Positions 1-8,624 of a stretch of DNA of 64,000 bases are shown one piece after another. This DNA is from Thiohalocapsa sp. PB-PSB1 (GTDB lineage: Bacteria > Pseudomonadota > Gammaproteobacteria > Chromatiales > Chromatiaceae). Under the pieces are notes generated by a model. It was not told the origin of the DNA. It ran no database searches and worked only from the letters and a program-made list of their open reading frames with translations. The stretch is taken from contig CP050890.1 of the NCBI GenBank assembly GCA_016745215.1, positions 7,209,001-7,273,000 of the forward strand, given 5' to 3'. Every line of letters begins with the position of its first letter. The first letter of the stretch is position 1. The position numbers were made by a program, and so were the translations under genes.

Positions 1-489
1 CCAAGGCTCGCCGGTGTCCACGCTTATGAGGGGACACGGCAGTTCATGGAAGCACTTGGAATGGAATATATTTCAGGAAGCGTCGCAAACCTGCACGGAC
101 AGTATGGGGCTAGCGGCGATCAGTACATGACACTTCGCGATTTGGTTAAGCTGCCATACGCCATGGCAAATGGCGGCAGGGTCGATGATCGCCAGGTGCT
201 TTCGGCCGAGTACATCCAAGATGTGTTCGATGCCGGCGAAGACAAAAGCGCCGTTTTTCGGAATGGCCCTTACGGTGAAGCAATGCCCGACATCCAGTAT
301 TACTCAAACCAATGGTACGTCGTTGACGAAAACATTGCTGTCGGAATTGGCTCGTATGGCCAGTTCATTGCGTTCAACCGCGCTACAGGAGTCGCGATCG
401 CCAAGTTTTCAACTTATAGCAAGAGTTCGAACTTCGCCCAAGGTACCCCGGATCTCGCTTGGGTGATCCAACAGGTGCGGTCCTACTGA
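1..489 (+). CDS. Secreted serine hydrolase (beta-lactamase fold), C-terminal part; 5' end outside window
   Basis: The reading frame is open from base 1 and ends with TGA at 487-489, so only the last 162 residues are present. It aligns along its whole length with the C-terminal third of the gene at 1929-3152; shared blocks include RLAGV.AYEGTRQF, NLHGQY, QYMTLRD and SNQWY.VDENIAVGIGSYGQ. The family (class C beta-lactamase / 6-aminohexanoate-dimer hydrolase-like) carries its SxxK and YxN motifs upstream, outside the window. With the next two genes it forms a tandem trio in which this copy and the third are the closer pair. The substrate cannot be predicted. Confidence 0.85.
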   Translation, partial: PRLAGVHAYEGTRQFMEALGMEYISGSVANLHGQYGASGDQYMTLRDLVKLPYAMANGGRVDDRQVLSAEYIQDVFDAGEDKSAVFRNGPYGEAMPDIQYYSNQWYVVDENIAVGIGSYGQFIAFNRATGVAIAKFSTYSKSSNFAQGTPDLAWVIQQVRSY

Positions 490-615
490 TCTTAACAGCT
501 TGGAGGCCGAGCACCCGGCAGGGCTTGCAACAAACGGCAGAAACTAGGCGGATTGGACCGCGGGCAGATGCAGGCGATCTTGATATCAATCGGCACGCCA
601 CTTCGGGAATATCGG

Positions 616-1890
616 ATGAAACAGATGAAACAGATGAAACAATTGCTCCAGGGACATCTTTCAGGGCTTGTCGGGATTGGTGCCGCCGCGATCCTCTTTG
701 CGTCTGGCACCATGGCACTCGCCGATGACCTTTCCGGTGTCGGCAGCGCAGCCGACGAGCAGCTGTTCTTCAAGCCCTTTGAAACAGAGAGTATCCCGCC
801 CGAAGAGCGTCAACGATGGCCGTACAGCCGGCACACCTTCGCTAACTGGCCCGAGTTCACGGAGTTCGGGGTGGCGCGCATTCCCCCATCATCAAATCCC
901 GCCGAGATCTCCGTCGCGGAAGAACAGCTGGACCTCAACAGGCCATTCGAACTGGGCCAGTCATTCTTGCGTGCGCTCCACGCAACGCAAACAGCTGGGT
1001 TCGTCGTGATGCGGGATAATCAGATCCTGGGCGAGTTCTACGACAACGGCCTGCTCCTCGGGAACAGTTACATCCTGATGTCTTCCGCCAAGACAATCAC
1101 CGCCATCGTCGTTCACAAACTGATCGACGCCGGACTGATCGACCCGTCCAAGCCCGTTCAATATTACGTTGAAGACTTCAAGGGTTCGGATATCGGTCAA
1201 GCCCCGATCCAAACCTTGCTGGACATGACAAGTGGCATGCCTACCCTCTTCGATTACGACACTCCGGGGTCAATCGATCAGCAATACGAGTTTGAACTTG
1301 GCATGCGGAAGGGCGCGCCTATTGGGCTCATCAATGTGATCCGACAGTATGAGACCAACGCCGCGCCGGGCGAGCGTTGGCAATACAATGACATGAACAC
1401 CGACACGCTCGCGATCGTTGCCTCCCGAGTGACGGGCAAGAAGTTCGAGCAGCTCTTGGGCGAACTGTTCGACGAGATCGGCACCAACCATGAAGCCTGG
1501 ATCGCGCTCACCTCCGAAGGGCTGTGGGGAGCAAACTGCTGTATCGGCATGTCTGCCCGCGACTATGCGCTGTTCCACCAATGGATCGCGACGGGCAACG
1601 CGCCAGCCTCGTACTACGCCTCCGCCTTGGACAAATCAAAGGATCAGATCACCCAAGTGGAAGTGATGAAGCCCTTCAAACACGATTCCTACGGGTCCCA
1701 GACGTACCACATGCACGATGAGAATGTCCTGATCTCTATCGGGTCTTTCGGTCAGATGGGCTTCAGCAATATGGATACCGGGATATCCATCGTTTTTCTG
1801 CAGGCGTGGTCGGCGAACGCGGTTGCCGAAAAGATTGTTGGGAACAAGCGCATGGCGACGGTGATCGCCAATCTCTATCGGAATGACTAA
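616..1890 (+). CDS. Secreted serine hydrolase, beta-lactamase/transpeptidase-like family
   Basis: I chose the ATG at 616 because it gives a typical signal peptide (a repeated MKQ start, then a hydrophobic stretch ending SGTMALA). An ATG at 553 in frame would add 21 residues with no export signal. The product is 424 residues. The catalytic SxxK tetrad is SSAK (about residues 156-159), followed by helix TITAIVVHKLIDAGLID. The second motif is QYNDMNTD, a YxN variant with Asp (YND). Members are periplasmic esterases, amidases or peptidases. It lies 126 bp after the first homologue and 38 bp before the third, so co-transcription is likely. It is clearly more diverged than the two flanking copies are from each other. 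Confidence 0.85.
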   Translation: MKQMKQMKQLLQGHLSGLVGIGAAAILFASGTMALADDLSGVGSAADEQLFFKPFETESIPPEERQRWPYSRHTFANWPEFTEFGVARIPPSSNPAEISVAEEQLDLNRPFELGQSFLRALHATQTAGFVVMRDNQILGEFYDNGLLLGNSYILMSSAKTITAIVVHKLIDAGLIDPSKPVQYYVEDFKGSDIGQAPIQTLLDMTSGMPTLFDYDTPGSIDQQYEFELGMRKGAPIGLINVIRQYETNAAPGERWQYNDMNTDTLAIVASRVTGKKFEQLLGELFDEIGTNHEAWIALTSEGLWGANCCIGMSARDYALFHQWIATGNAPASYYASALDKSKDQITQVEVMKPFKHDSYGSQTYHMHDENVLISIGSFGQMGFSNMDTGISIVFLQAWSANAVAEKIVGNKRMATVIANLYRND

Positions 1891-1928
1891 GCAGCAGGCG
1901 GTTCAAGCGCCACAACACGGAGTAGACC

Positions 1929-3152
1929 ATGAGACTTTTTCCAAGACATGCGGTCGCAGCGACGATCGCCCTGACGGCCTCCAGCGGTTTTGCAGAGGAT
2001 TTCACCTATCACACGCAATATGCCGACCAGATGGGAACAAAAGCCCCCGCCGCACGCAACCTGACAGAGGCGAATTCGACCGCTGCAGGGGGGGCGGTCT
2101 ATGCCAACCGCAATGTGTCAGAATTCTCTACGGTGGCCTATAACTGGGCACCGTCTTCGACACCGTTCAGCTTCTTCGAAGGCGGTGTGACGCCGATGTC
2201 TTCCGAAGATCGGGCGCATGTGGAAACAACCAACACGGATGGCTACATCGTCGTCAAGAACGGCGTCATCATCCGCGAATACTACGCCGACGGTATGCAC
2301 CCGACGACCAAGCACGGGTTACATTCCACGGGGAAGTCCTTGACCTCTGCAGTCTGGCATGACGCATTGTTGCCGGTGATGGACAAGACTGTGGGCGAGC
2401 TCATGCCTGAGCTCGCACAGACCGTATATGCCGGCCAGACCGTGCGCAATCTCGTCGATATGCGTACCCCAGTGTTCTGGTACGAAGATTACGCCGATCC
2501 CGAAAGCCCGGTCGTACAGTCATTTGCGGCTGTCGGTCTGGAATACCAGAATGACGAATATGAGCTTGTTGCATTCACGAAAACGCTGAAGCGCAACCCG
2601 AAGCTGGAGGATGGCGATTGGTACTATGTTTCGAACAATACCAACCTGATGGGGCTACTGGGCCCGCGCCTTGCCGGTGTGAGCGCCTATGAAGGAACGC
2701 GACAGTTTCTTGACGCATTGGGCATGGAGTACATCTCTGGCAGCGCCGCCAATCTTCACGGTCAATACGATGCAGGCGGCGGTCAGTACATGACGCTTCG
2801 AGACATGGTGAAGCTCCCTTATGCGATGGCGAATGGTGGTAAAGTGGAGGATCGCCAGGTTCTGTCCGAGGCTTACATCAATGACGTGTTTTCCGCCGAC
2901 GATGCCAAGCGCGCGGCTTGGGCGAACGGTCCTTACGCTGGACCGATGCCGGATATTCAGTTCTATTCCAATCAGTGGTACATAGTGGATGAAAACATCG
3001 CCGTCGGTATCGGTTCCTACGGCCAATACCTCGCATTCAATCGAGAAACGGGTGTCGCCATAGCTAAAATGTCCACGTACCATACGGGGCAGAACTTCCT
3101 GCAAGGTCAACCTGATCTCGCGTGGGTAATCGAACAGGTGCAGTCCTACTGA
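1929..3152 (+). CDS. Secreted serine hydrolase, beta-lactamase/transpeptidase-like family
   Basis: This intact 407-residue protein starts with a signal peptide (RLFPRHAVAATIALTASSGFA). The SxxK motif is STGK at residues 133-136, followed by SLTSAVWHDALL. The YxN-type motif lies in YYVSNNTNLMGLL. The overall pattern matches 6-aminohexanoate-dimer hydrolase-like and class C beta-lactamase-like hydrolases. It starts 38 bp after the previous gene. Its C-terminal third is a close paralogue of the partial gene at the window start, so the array is A-B-A', which suggests segmental duplication. Whether it acts on peptides, amides or esters is not visible. Confidence 0.87.
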   Translation: MRLFPRHAVAATIALTASSGFAEDFTYHTQYADQMGTKAPAARNLTEANSTAAGGAVYANRNVSEFSTVAYNWAPSSTPFSFFEGGVTPMSSEDRAHVETTNTDGYIVVKNGVIIREYYADGMHPTTKHGLHSTGKSLTSAVWHDALLPVMDKTVGELMPELAQTVYAGQTVRNLVDMRTPVFWYEDYADPESPVVQSFAAVGLEYQNDEYELVAFTKTLKRNPKLEDGDWYYVSNNTNLMGLLGPRLAGVSAYEGTRQFLDALGMEYISGSAANLHGQYDAGGGQYMTLRDMVKLPYAMANGGKVEDRQVLSEAYINDVFSADDAKRAAWANGPYAGPMPDIQFYSNQWYIVDENIAVGIGSYGQYLAFNRETGVAIAKMSTYHTGQNFLQGQPDLAWVIEQVQSY

Positions 3153-3295
3153 TCTTATCATCTTGGGATTAGCCCAAATGGCGGCTTTGTCCGCAGAGAC
3201 GTCAACGCTAACTCCGATCTTGCTGCGGAAGCGATGAACGGCCGCTTCTTACGCTGCACGTGAAAGGTCAAAGGCGTCTCAGGTGTACGCGGCTG

Positions 3296-3331
3296 TCGGG
3301 TTACGCGCTGTCGCGCTAACCCGACCTACGG
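3296..3331. repeat. Palindromic GTCGGGTTA repeat
   Basis: A near-perfect palindrome, GTCGGGTTACGCGC then GCGCTAACCCGAC, lies downstream of the hydrolase cluster. It resembles the small REP-type palindromes dispersed in gammaproteobacterial intergenic regions. It may act as a transcript-end stem; there is no T-run. Confidence 0.6.
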
Positions 3332-3474
3332 CTCTGCCCCGTCGATCACGGGGTTAAAAATAGTGTTCGATCAGTGCCCATTCGGCGTCCGTCAGGTCAC
3401 TCGGGTATACCACAGTTTGTCCTCGAAGAAAAAGTACTTGACGTTGATGGACATTTTTTTCCAGACAGGTTCTA
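3332..3474 (-). mobile_element. IS5-family (IS427-like) left-end remnant
   Basis: The reverse complement matches the left end of the IS5-type element at 6717. It contains the terminal CCTGTCTGG, the AAGTACTTTTTCTTCGAGGA leader and the first transposase codons (YPSDLTDAEWALIEHYF, then a stop). Only about 140 bp survive. The element is therefore present twice in the window, and this copy is inactive. Confidence 0.85.
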
Positions 3475-3574
3475 TGAACGAGACCTCGATGCGTTCTAGA
3501 AAAAGTTTACTGAACTCATCGTTTGGCTCTTTATGACTATCGTAACACTCACCCATCTTAGAGCATTGATTGTT

Positions 3575-4738
3575 TCATTGACTAACTATGGTGGGAAATA
3601 AATTGTTCCTTCTAATGTGCTCTGCTATCGTAGTTGCTGCCCAATTATTTCCCCGCGGGCTCCAATGACCGTCACAAACATGGAACATTCCACTTGTATC
3701 AACTGGAACATGATCCATCAAATTTAGAAGTGATACCTTATGTTGTTGTCTAGATTCAAATGTCTGAAGTCCTTGGTACCAAGTTTGTTGTTTATAACTG
3801 TCTGGTAGATTTTCTGCTTTCCTTCTCCTGATATCACGTATCCCGGGAATAATAACGAAAAGTACATCTCGCTCTCCTGCTAAATCAAGGATTTCTTCAT
3901 ATGCGAGAAGAAGATTAATTTGTTGTTGCGCGTTAGCGTCATAAAAGAAACTTTCAATAGAGTCTTCATCGATTGATGCGTTTCTGGTGTTCCCTCTCAA
4001 CATCACTAGTGCTGTACGAAGAGCGTTTGCTGACCAAAAATAATCTTTAATAAACTGTTTTATGACACCGCCAGTAGGATCCAAAAAATTATCTCGCTTT
4101 TTTGCCTCGGTAAAATAGTAAGGAACCAAGGGGTTTCCATCATCATTACCGAAGTAAGGGCGGTATCTTTGTCTGGAAATTCCAGCCCAAAAATTCGCAT
4201 CGTTATCAGTAAAATCGTTTGCGGGCAGTACATAAATGATTAGACCATTATGTTGCAGGTAGTGGAATTCCCTGTATATCAGCAATTCTTGTAACGGCCC
4301 AAAATCTCCCGCTACGCCGAAGTTAGCAATCTCTACTCCTAATTCTCTTTCAATAATATATTGCGAAGTATCTTCATAAGAAACACCAAAACCTTCAGCA
4401 AAAGAGTCACCTAACAGGAATAATGAATTTTCGGATAAATCTGAAAATGAACTGTCTCTTGCACCAACCTCGTTAAAAGTCATTTCTACATTAAAGCAAA
4501 ACATAGTATGTGTATAAGTTCCATTGGGGGCATGCCACGCCCCCCAAGGATCACGTTCCGTGCGCCCATAAACGATATCTCTGTAGTTCGTATTAGATCC
4601 GAATCTGTAGACGCTTGGGGTTTCATTAAATAGAAACAGCTCCATTTTCGTTACAGCAAAACTTGATAACTCAAAAATCACCAATGTGATTAATAGCATT
4701 GCGACAAGAGACTTAACCAAGTTCATAATGTTACTCAT
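3575..4738 (-). CDS. SGNH/GDSL-like hydrolase with N-terminal membrane anchor
   Basis: The 387-residue protein has an N-terminal hydrophobic segment (residues 9-30, LVAMLLITLVIFELSSF) and then an extracytoplasmic SGNH-type domain. Block I is LFLLGDSFAEGFGV with nucleophile candidate Ser112. An Asn-containing block is VLPANDFTDND. The C-terminal catalytic pair is DGHWSPRG, with Asp356 and His358. Such proteins often act as O-acyl esterases or acyltransferases in surface-glycan pathways. The gene is visibly AT-rich compared with its neighbours, which suggests horizontal origin. It starts 22 bp after the carbamoyltransferase remnant, an arrangement known from glycan-modification clusters (carbamoyltransferase plus SGNH protein). 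Its substrate is unknown. Confidence 0.75.
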   Translation of the reverse strand: MSNIMNLVKSLVAMLLITLVIFELSSFAVTKMELFLFNETPSVYRFGSNTNYRDIVYGRTERDPWGAWHAPNGTYTHTMFCFNVEMTFNEVGARDSSFSDLSENSLFLLGDSFAEGFGVSYEDTSQYIIERELGVEIANFGVAGDFGPLQELLIYREFHYLQHNGLIIYVLPANDFTDNDANFWAGISRQRYRPYFGNDDGNPLVPYYFTEAKKRDNFLDPTGGVIKQFIKDYFWSANALRTALVMLRGNTRNASIDEDSIESFFYDANAQQQINLLLAYEEILDLAGERDVLFVIIPGIRDIRRRKAENLPDSYKQQTWYQGLQTFESRQQHKVSLLNLMDHVPVDTSGMFHVCDGHWSPRGNNWAATTIAEHIRRNNLFPTIVSQ

Positions 4739-4760
4739 GACTTTCTTTCAGATCCTCATC

Positions 4761-5146
4761 TTACTTTTCTTTGATTAGCAGGTAATTTCTCGCTGCGAGG
4801 GCTTTTAATTCCGTACCCGCAATACACTTAAAAGCATCAGTGGGAGTACAGATTATTGGCTCACCGCGTAAATAGAATGAGATGTTAACAACAAGTAGAC
4901 AGCCAGTTTTCTCTTTAAACTTAGAAATTACTTCGTGATAGCGAGGGTTAGCATCTGGGCCTTGTTCATAACCCCGACCAACTGACCAGCATGTGCTTGA
5001 GACTTTTCCGTAAAACTTTGTTTTAAATTTAAAATACTGTGGCGTTGGAGGTTAACCCTAAGTCTTGGCCGAGCTTATGAACAAGACCAGCATCTGCATG
5101 AACAGTCTGAATACGTGCTATGTAGTCAACATATGTAATTGCCAGC
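4761..5146 (-). pseudogene. NodU/CmcH-family carbamoyltransferase, C-terminal remnant interrupted by a MITE
   Basis: Reading the minus strand gives YVDYIARIQTVHADANPRYH, then EVISKFKEKTGCLLVVNISF, YLRGEPIICTPTDAFKCI and a TAA stop at 4761-4763. These are the conserved C-terminal blocks of O-carbamoyltransferases (ARxQTV, NPRYH, NxSFNxRGEPI, TPxDAF). The frame is continuous only after removing the 131-bp element at 4958-5088 and one copy of its 8-bp duplication. The 5' part is lost where the ISAzo13-like transposase begins near 5150. The family transfers carbamoyl groups to sugars or other hydroxyls. The remnant sits directly upstream of the SGNH gene and shares its AT-rich composition. Confidence 0.8.
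4958..5088 (-). mobile_element. MITE-A copy 1 (131 bp, 8-bp target duplication)
   Basis: The terminal inverted repeats are GGCCTTGTTCATAA and TTATGAACAAGACC. The element is flanked by the 8-bp direct repeat AGCATCTG (4950-4957 and 5089-5096). It is a diverged copy, in opposite orientation, of the elements at 5676 and 26327. It has no coding capacity and interrupts the carbamoyltransferase remnant. Confidence 0.92.
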
Positions 5147-6596
5147 AAAGAGGAATAAGGTACGTTTAGTAAACGTGCAAAAAAGTTTTACATATTTTCC
5201 GGTTACTCCATTCGCATCGACGATAATATTCCAATCTCCGAGAACCGGGTCGTGGCGAATGAATTGATCCCTGATTTCGCGAAATGTGTCGGAGCATTTA
5301 CGTCCCAGCTCGTAGACTTTATCGAGGATGCGAGCGGTGACGCGAAGACCGCTTCGAGTCGATATTTTCTCAACCGCTCTCAGTGCCTTCTCGGGGAAAT
5401 TTAATATCACGCCGTTCCAACGATGTTCAACCTGGCTGAAGAGGCGCTGTTCGATCGGATTCCAATTCGAGGTGTAAGGCGGATAGTGAGCAATGCGCAG
5501 GCGCACGTCGAGTCGCTCGGAGAGTGCGATGAGGTCTTCTTTGAAACGCAGGGAACGCGCGGCATTGGCACCACCGCAGTCGAACAGCAGCAACGCTTCG
5601 GTGGCATCGGGATCGAGTGGGCGAAAGCACTTTTCCCGGGCCAGCGCCATGGCGTCACAAACGAAAGCACTGGTCGGCCTTGTTCATAAGCTCGGCCAAG
5701 ACTGAGAGTTAACCTCGAAAGCCACAGTATTTTAACATTAAAATCAAAATTTTACGGAAAGGCCCCGCGTACCCGCTGATCACTTGATCGGAGTTATGAA
5801 CAAGGCCCACTGGTCTCACGCGAGGTGCCGAGCGTCAGGAAGCCGACATTGCGTACGCTGTCATAGACTCCGTGCGCAACCAAGACGCCGTCGGCGAGGT
5901 GGCGGAAATCATGATCGTAGACGTCCTGCACGCCCGGGCTGTAACGCTTCCCACGTTGGTACAGGGTACTGAGCAGTTCCTTCTTTTTCGTATCGATGCT
6001 CAACACTGGCACGCCACGCTGGCGCGCGAGTCGGCGCAGTGCCGCAATATGACAGAACTGTTTGTCGCGCTGCTGCGAGTCAACCGCGCCGGTGATCAGT
6101 TTTTGCGTAGGGAACGGCGGCGAAAGCCGGCCTGATGCAGCCAAGCGGCTGCGGTGTTTCGACAGATACGCACGCCCTGCTCACTCAGTTCCTGCGCCAG
6201 TTGCATGGGCTTCAGGTCGGTCCAGCGTACATCAGGATCCGTCGGGCTCCCCGCGCTATGCGCTTCTAGCACCTCATGCAGTGTCTCGGCTAACTGCGGG
6301 TCATTGTCGAGCATCGGCCGACGCCCGCCACCGCGACGGCGCACCCGATTGGCCTCACCACTGGGACGCTGCGGATGATCCCGATCAGCATCGCCCATCC
6401 CCTCCAGTTCACGGATGCCGGTGTAGATCGTCCGTCGACTCATCCCTAACACCCGTGCCACGTAAGCCACCCCTCCATAGCCGATCTTCAATGCTTCGAC
6501 CGCCGCATAGCGGCGGCGATGATCCTCCGGCAAAGAGCGAAAGTAGAGCCGCATCATCTCCTCGTGCGTTGCGTCGTAGCCCGGAAACTCGTTCAT
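5126..6596 (-). pseudogene. ISAzo13-family transposase, frameshifted and split by a MITE
   Basis: The transposase starts at 6596 (NEFPGYDATHEEMMRLYF, then a helix-turn-helix around VARVLGMSRRTIYTGIRELE). It continues through SIDTKKKELL, then LLLFDCGGANAARS and HYPPYTSNWNPIEQRLF, which are ISAzo13-type DDE blocks. Two lesions are visible. A homopolymer at 6100-6104 shifts the frame between LRK and LITGAVDSQQ; a single missing A would explain it, and -1 frameshifting at the A-run is a weaker alternative. The second lesion is the 132-bp MITE at 5676-5807; excising it with one 8-bp repeat rejoins TSRETS to AFVCDAMALARE in frame. The last codons near 5126-5150 run into the carbamoyltransferase remnant. 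Confidence 0.85.
5676..5807 (+). mobile_element. MITE-A copy 2 (132 bp, 8-bp target duplication)
   Basis: The inverted ends are GGCCTTGTTCATAAGCTCGG and, on the other side, CGGAGTTATGAACAAGGCC. A perfect 8-bp direct repeat CACTGGTC flanks the element (5668-5675 and 5808-5815). It inserted into the ISAzo13-like transposase, so it moved after that IS. It is nearly identical to the copy at 26327, which suggests recent activity. It would need a transposase in trans that makes 8-bp duplications; ISL3- or IS1595-type enzymes are candidates by duplication size only. Confidence 0.95.
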
Positions 6597-6716
6597 CGTA
6601 CATCGCCATTGAACAAAAATGATCGACTATAATACTCTCAATTGATTTTAGTGTTTTCAATCGTGCGGAGCAGACTATTTAGAAAAATTATGAAGTCAAG
6701 ATGATTTGGTTTTTAA

Positions 6717-7558
6717 GAACCTGTCTGGCAAAAAATGTCTGTCAACGTCAAGTACTTTTTCTTCGAGGACAAGCCATGGGATACCCGAGTGACCTGACGG
6801 ACGCCGAATGGGCACTGATCGAACAGCATTTTCAACCCCGTGATCGACGGAGCAGTGCCAGCCTGCATCCGCGCAAACGGATCGTCGATGCCGTTTTGTA
6901 CGTCATGAAGTCCGGTTGCCAATGGCGCACGCTACCCAACGACTTTACCCCCCTGGCAAACGGTTTACGATCACTTCAGCCGATGGAACAAACGCGGTGT
7001 GGGAAACCGCGCTGGATCAACTGAATGCACTCCATCGCCAAAACAACGGTCGCTTGGTATCGCCGAGTTACGGGATGATCGACTCGCAAAGCGTCAAGAC
7101 CGAGTACGCAAGCGAAGAACGCGGGATCGACGGCGGCAAGAAGGTCAAAGGGCATAAACGCCACAGCGTAGTCGATATTCTCGGCAACCTGTTGCACGCG
7201 TCGGTCCACGCAGCCAATTGCAGCGATACCGTGGCGGGTGGTCCCGTGATGGCGCGTGCGGCGGAGAAACACCCGAGCATCGAGGCGTTTCCCGGCGATG
7301 CGGGTTAGCGCGGGACAGCCGTGAAATTCATCGACGAGACACTCGGACTCGTCTTGCACATTTCCACCAAAATCAAAGACGGATGGGCTGTCCTTTCGAA
7401 ACCTTTGGTGGTTGAGCGCACTTTCGCTTGGCTCGGTCGATTTCGCAGGCTGAGCAAGGATTTCGAGATCCTGACTGGGACTGCCGAGAATAGGATCCGT
7501 ATCGCCATGCTCAAGAAAACGCTTGCAAATTGCGGCTGAATTTTTGCCAGACAGACTC
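6717..7558 (+). mobile_element. IS5-family (IS427-like) element
   Basis: Inverted terminal repeats TGTCTGGCAAAAA (6722-6734) and TTTTTGCCAGACA (7541-7553) bracket a single transposase gene. The remnant at 3332-3474 is a second, reversed piece of the same element. No clear target duplication was found. Confidence 0.88.
6776..7539 (+). pseudogene. IS5-family transposase with frameshift and nonsense codon
   Basis: The N-terminus is MGYPSDLTDAEWALIEQHF. The frame shifts beside the C-run at 6948-6953, where one extra base converts the expected DFPPWQTVYDHFSRW into a dead end. The second frame resumes with WETALDQLNALHRQNNGR, the DDE block DSQSVKTE and KKVKGHKRH. An in-frame TAG at 7306-7308 stands where the family has Tyr (GDAG-Y-RGTAV). 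The rest, ERTFAWLGRFRRLSKDFE, is intact to TGA. The enzyme is not functional as it stands. Confidence 0.88.
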
Positions 7559-7632
7559 TAAAGACCAATTCATCCATCTCTTCGACCTGCCCCTGCCGGC
7601 ACATGATCTTCAACCACAGTGAGACCAACCCC

Positions 7633-8289
7633 ATGACCACCAAATGCCCGACGAGGGTCCGCTTCCTCACCCTGGCCATTACGCTATGGCTGCTGCTGTT
7701 CAGCCAATGCCTCTGGGCGCTTGCCGACGGCAACGACGTCGATGCCGACCAAGACCTCAACTACGTCTTCGATGTCGGCGCTCTGCCCGAGATCTTCATC
7801 AAGGTAGCGGAGGCCGAATGGAACCGCCTAGTCCAGCTCTACGACCGTAACTATCGCAACGAAGACTATGTGCAGGCCGATTTCTACTGGAAGAAGGGCG
7901 ACGAGCCGACGCAGGCGATCAAGACCGTGGGCATCCGCGTTAGCGGCAACACCAATCGCCGCCGACCTCAGGGCGGCGACAACATCTACGACATCCGCCC
8001 CTTCAACTTCAAGATCGACTTCAACGAGTTCGTCGATGACGACGACCATGAATTCCATGATCAAAAGGGCCTCAAGTTCAAGGCGGCGGGCGATGACTTT
8101 GGCGATACCGACCAAGACTGCCGGGCCGAGCCCGTGTGCGAGGGCAGTGCCATCACCCGCACCGACAACGGCGGCCGCTCGGTCAGCGACATCGTCGTCG
8201 AGCAGACGGGGACCTACGTCGTCACCTTCAACGACAAGACCTATGCGTACCGCTTCGCCCGGATCGAGGACGGTGACGGCGACCAATAG
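7633..8289 (+). CDS. CotH-like secreted protein with large in-frame internal deletion
   Basis: The first ~140 residues match the N-terminus of the 728-residue CotH protein encoded at 21709-23895: a signal peptide ending WALADG, then VFD..ALP, IKV.E.EWNRL, LYDRNYRNE, VSGNTNRRRPQGGD and KFKAAGDD. The last ~65 residues match that protein's extreme C-terminus (FGDTDQ.CR.EPVCEG, then VSDI). The two join directly at KAAGDD-FGDTDQ, so roughly 490 residues, including the kinase-like core with its DYDN motif, are missing in frame. The chimera keeps an export signal and a small beta-rich tail and could still be secreted, but it cannot be a CotH kinase. The ATG at 7633 gives the best signal peptide. Confidence 0.8.
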   Translation: MTTKCPTRVRFLTLAITLWLLLFSQCLWALADGNDVDADQDLNYVFDVGALPEIFIKVAEAEWNRLVQLYDRNYRNEDYVQADFYWKKGDEPTQAIKTVGIRVSGNTNRRRPQGGDNIYDIRPFNFKIDFNEFVDDDDHEFHDQKGLKFKAAGDDFGDTDQDCRAEPVCEGSAITRTDNGGRSVSDIVVEQTGTYVVTFNDKTYAYRFARIEDGDGDQ

Positions 8290-8352
8290 CGCCGCTCGCC
8301 TCGGGTGCGCCGAACCCCGTAGACAACTCCGAGGCCGTGGACTTCAGCCCGT

Positions 8353-8385
8353 AGGATGGGTAAAGCGCAGCAAAACCCATCCGGG
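8353..8385. repeat. GATGGGT...ACCCATC palindromic repeat
   Basis: GTAGGATGGGTAAAGCGCAGCAAAACCCATC forms a stem of GATGGGT with ACCCATC. It is a common small intergenic repeat type in gammaproteobacteria and lies just after the CotH-like gene. Confidence 0.55.
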
Positions 8386-8459
8386 GCACCACTGAAGCGC
8401 CGATTGATCCTGGAAAGAGTGGCTGAACGGCCTCCAAGTTGCGTCCAGCGGGACCCATA

Positions 8460-8500
8460 GCTAGGCAGTCGAAATGTCCTGAGTTTTGATGCCAAACCGA
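8460..8500 (+). repeat. 41-bp inverted repeat, left copy
   Basis: This sequence (GCTAGGCAGTCGAAATG to GCCAAACCGA) matches the reverse complement of 25130-25170 at 40 of 41 positions. The pair brackets a 16.7-kb block. The sequence just after it (about 8570-8620, ending GCCAGCTCGATACCAATC) recurs inverted at about 20258-20310. Confidence 0.85.
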
Positions 8501-8624
8501 TTCCGGGTCTTGGATTGCATCATCGAACGCACTGGGGAAGCCTCATCGGTGTCGGGGTCGCTATCGGAATCGGAATCGAATCCGCTCATCGATCAAAGCA
8601 GCCAGCTCGATACCAATCTCCTGA

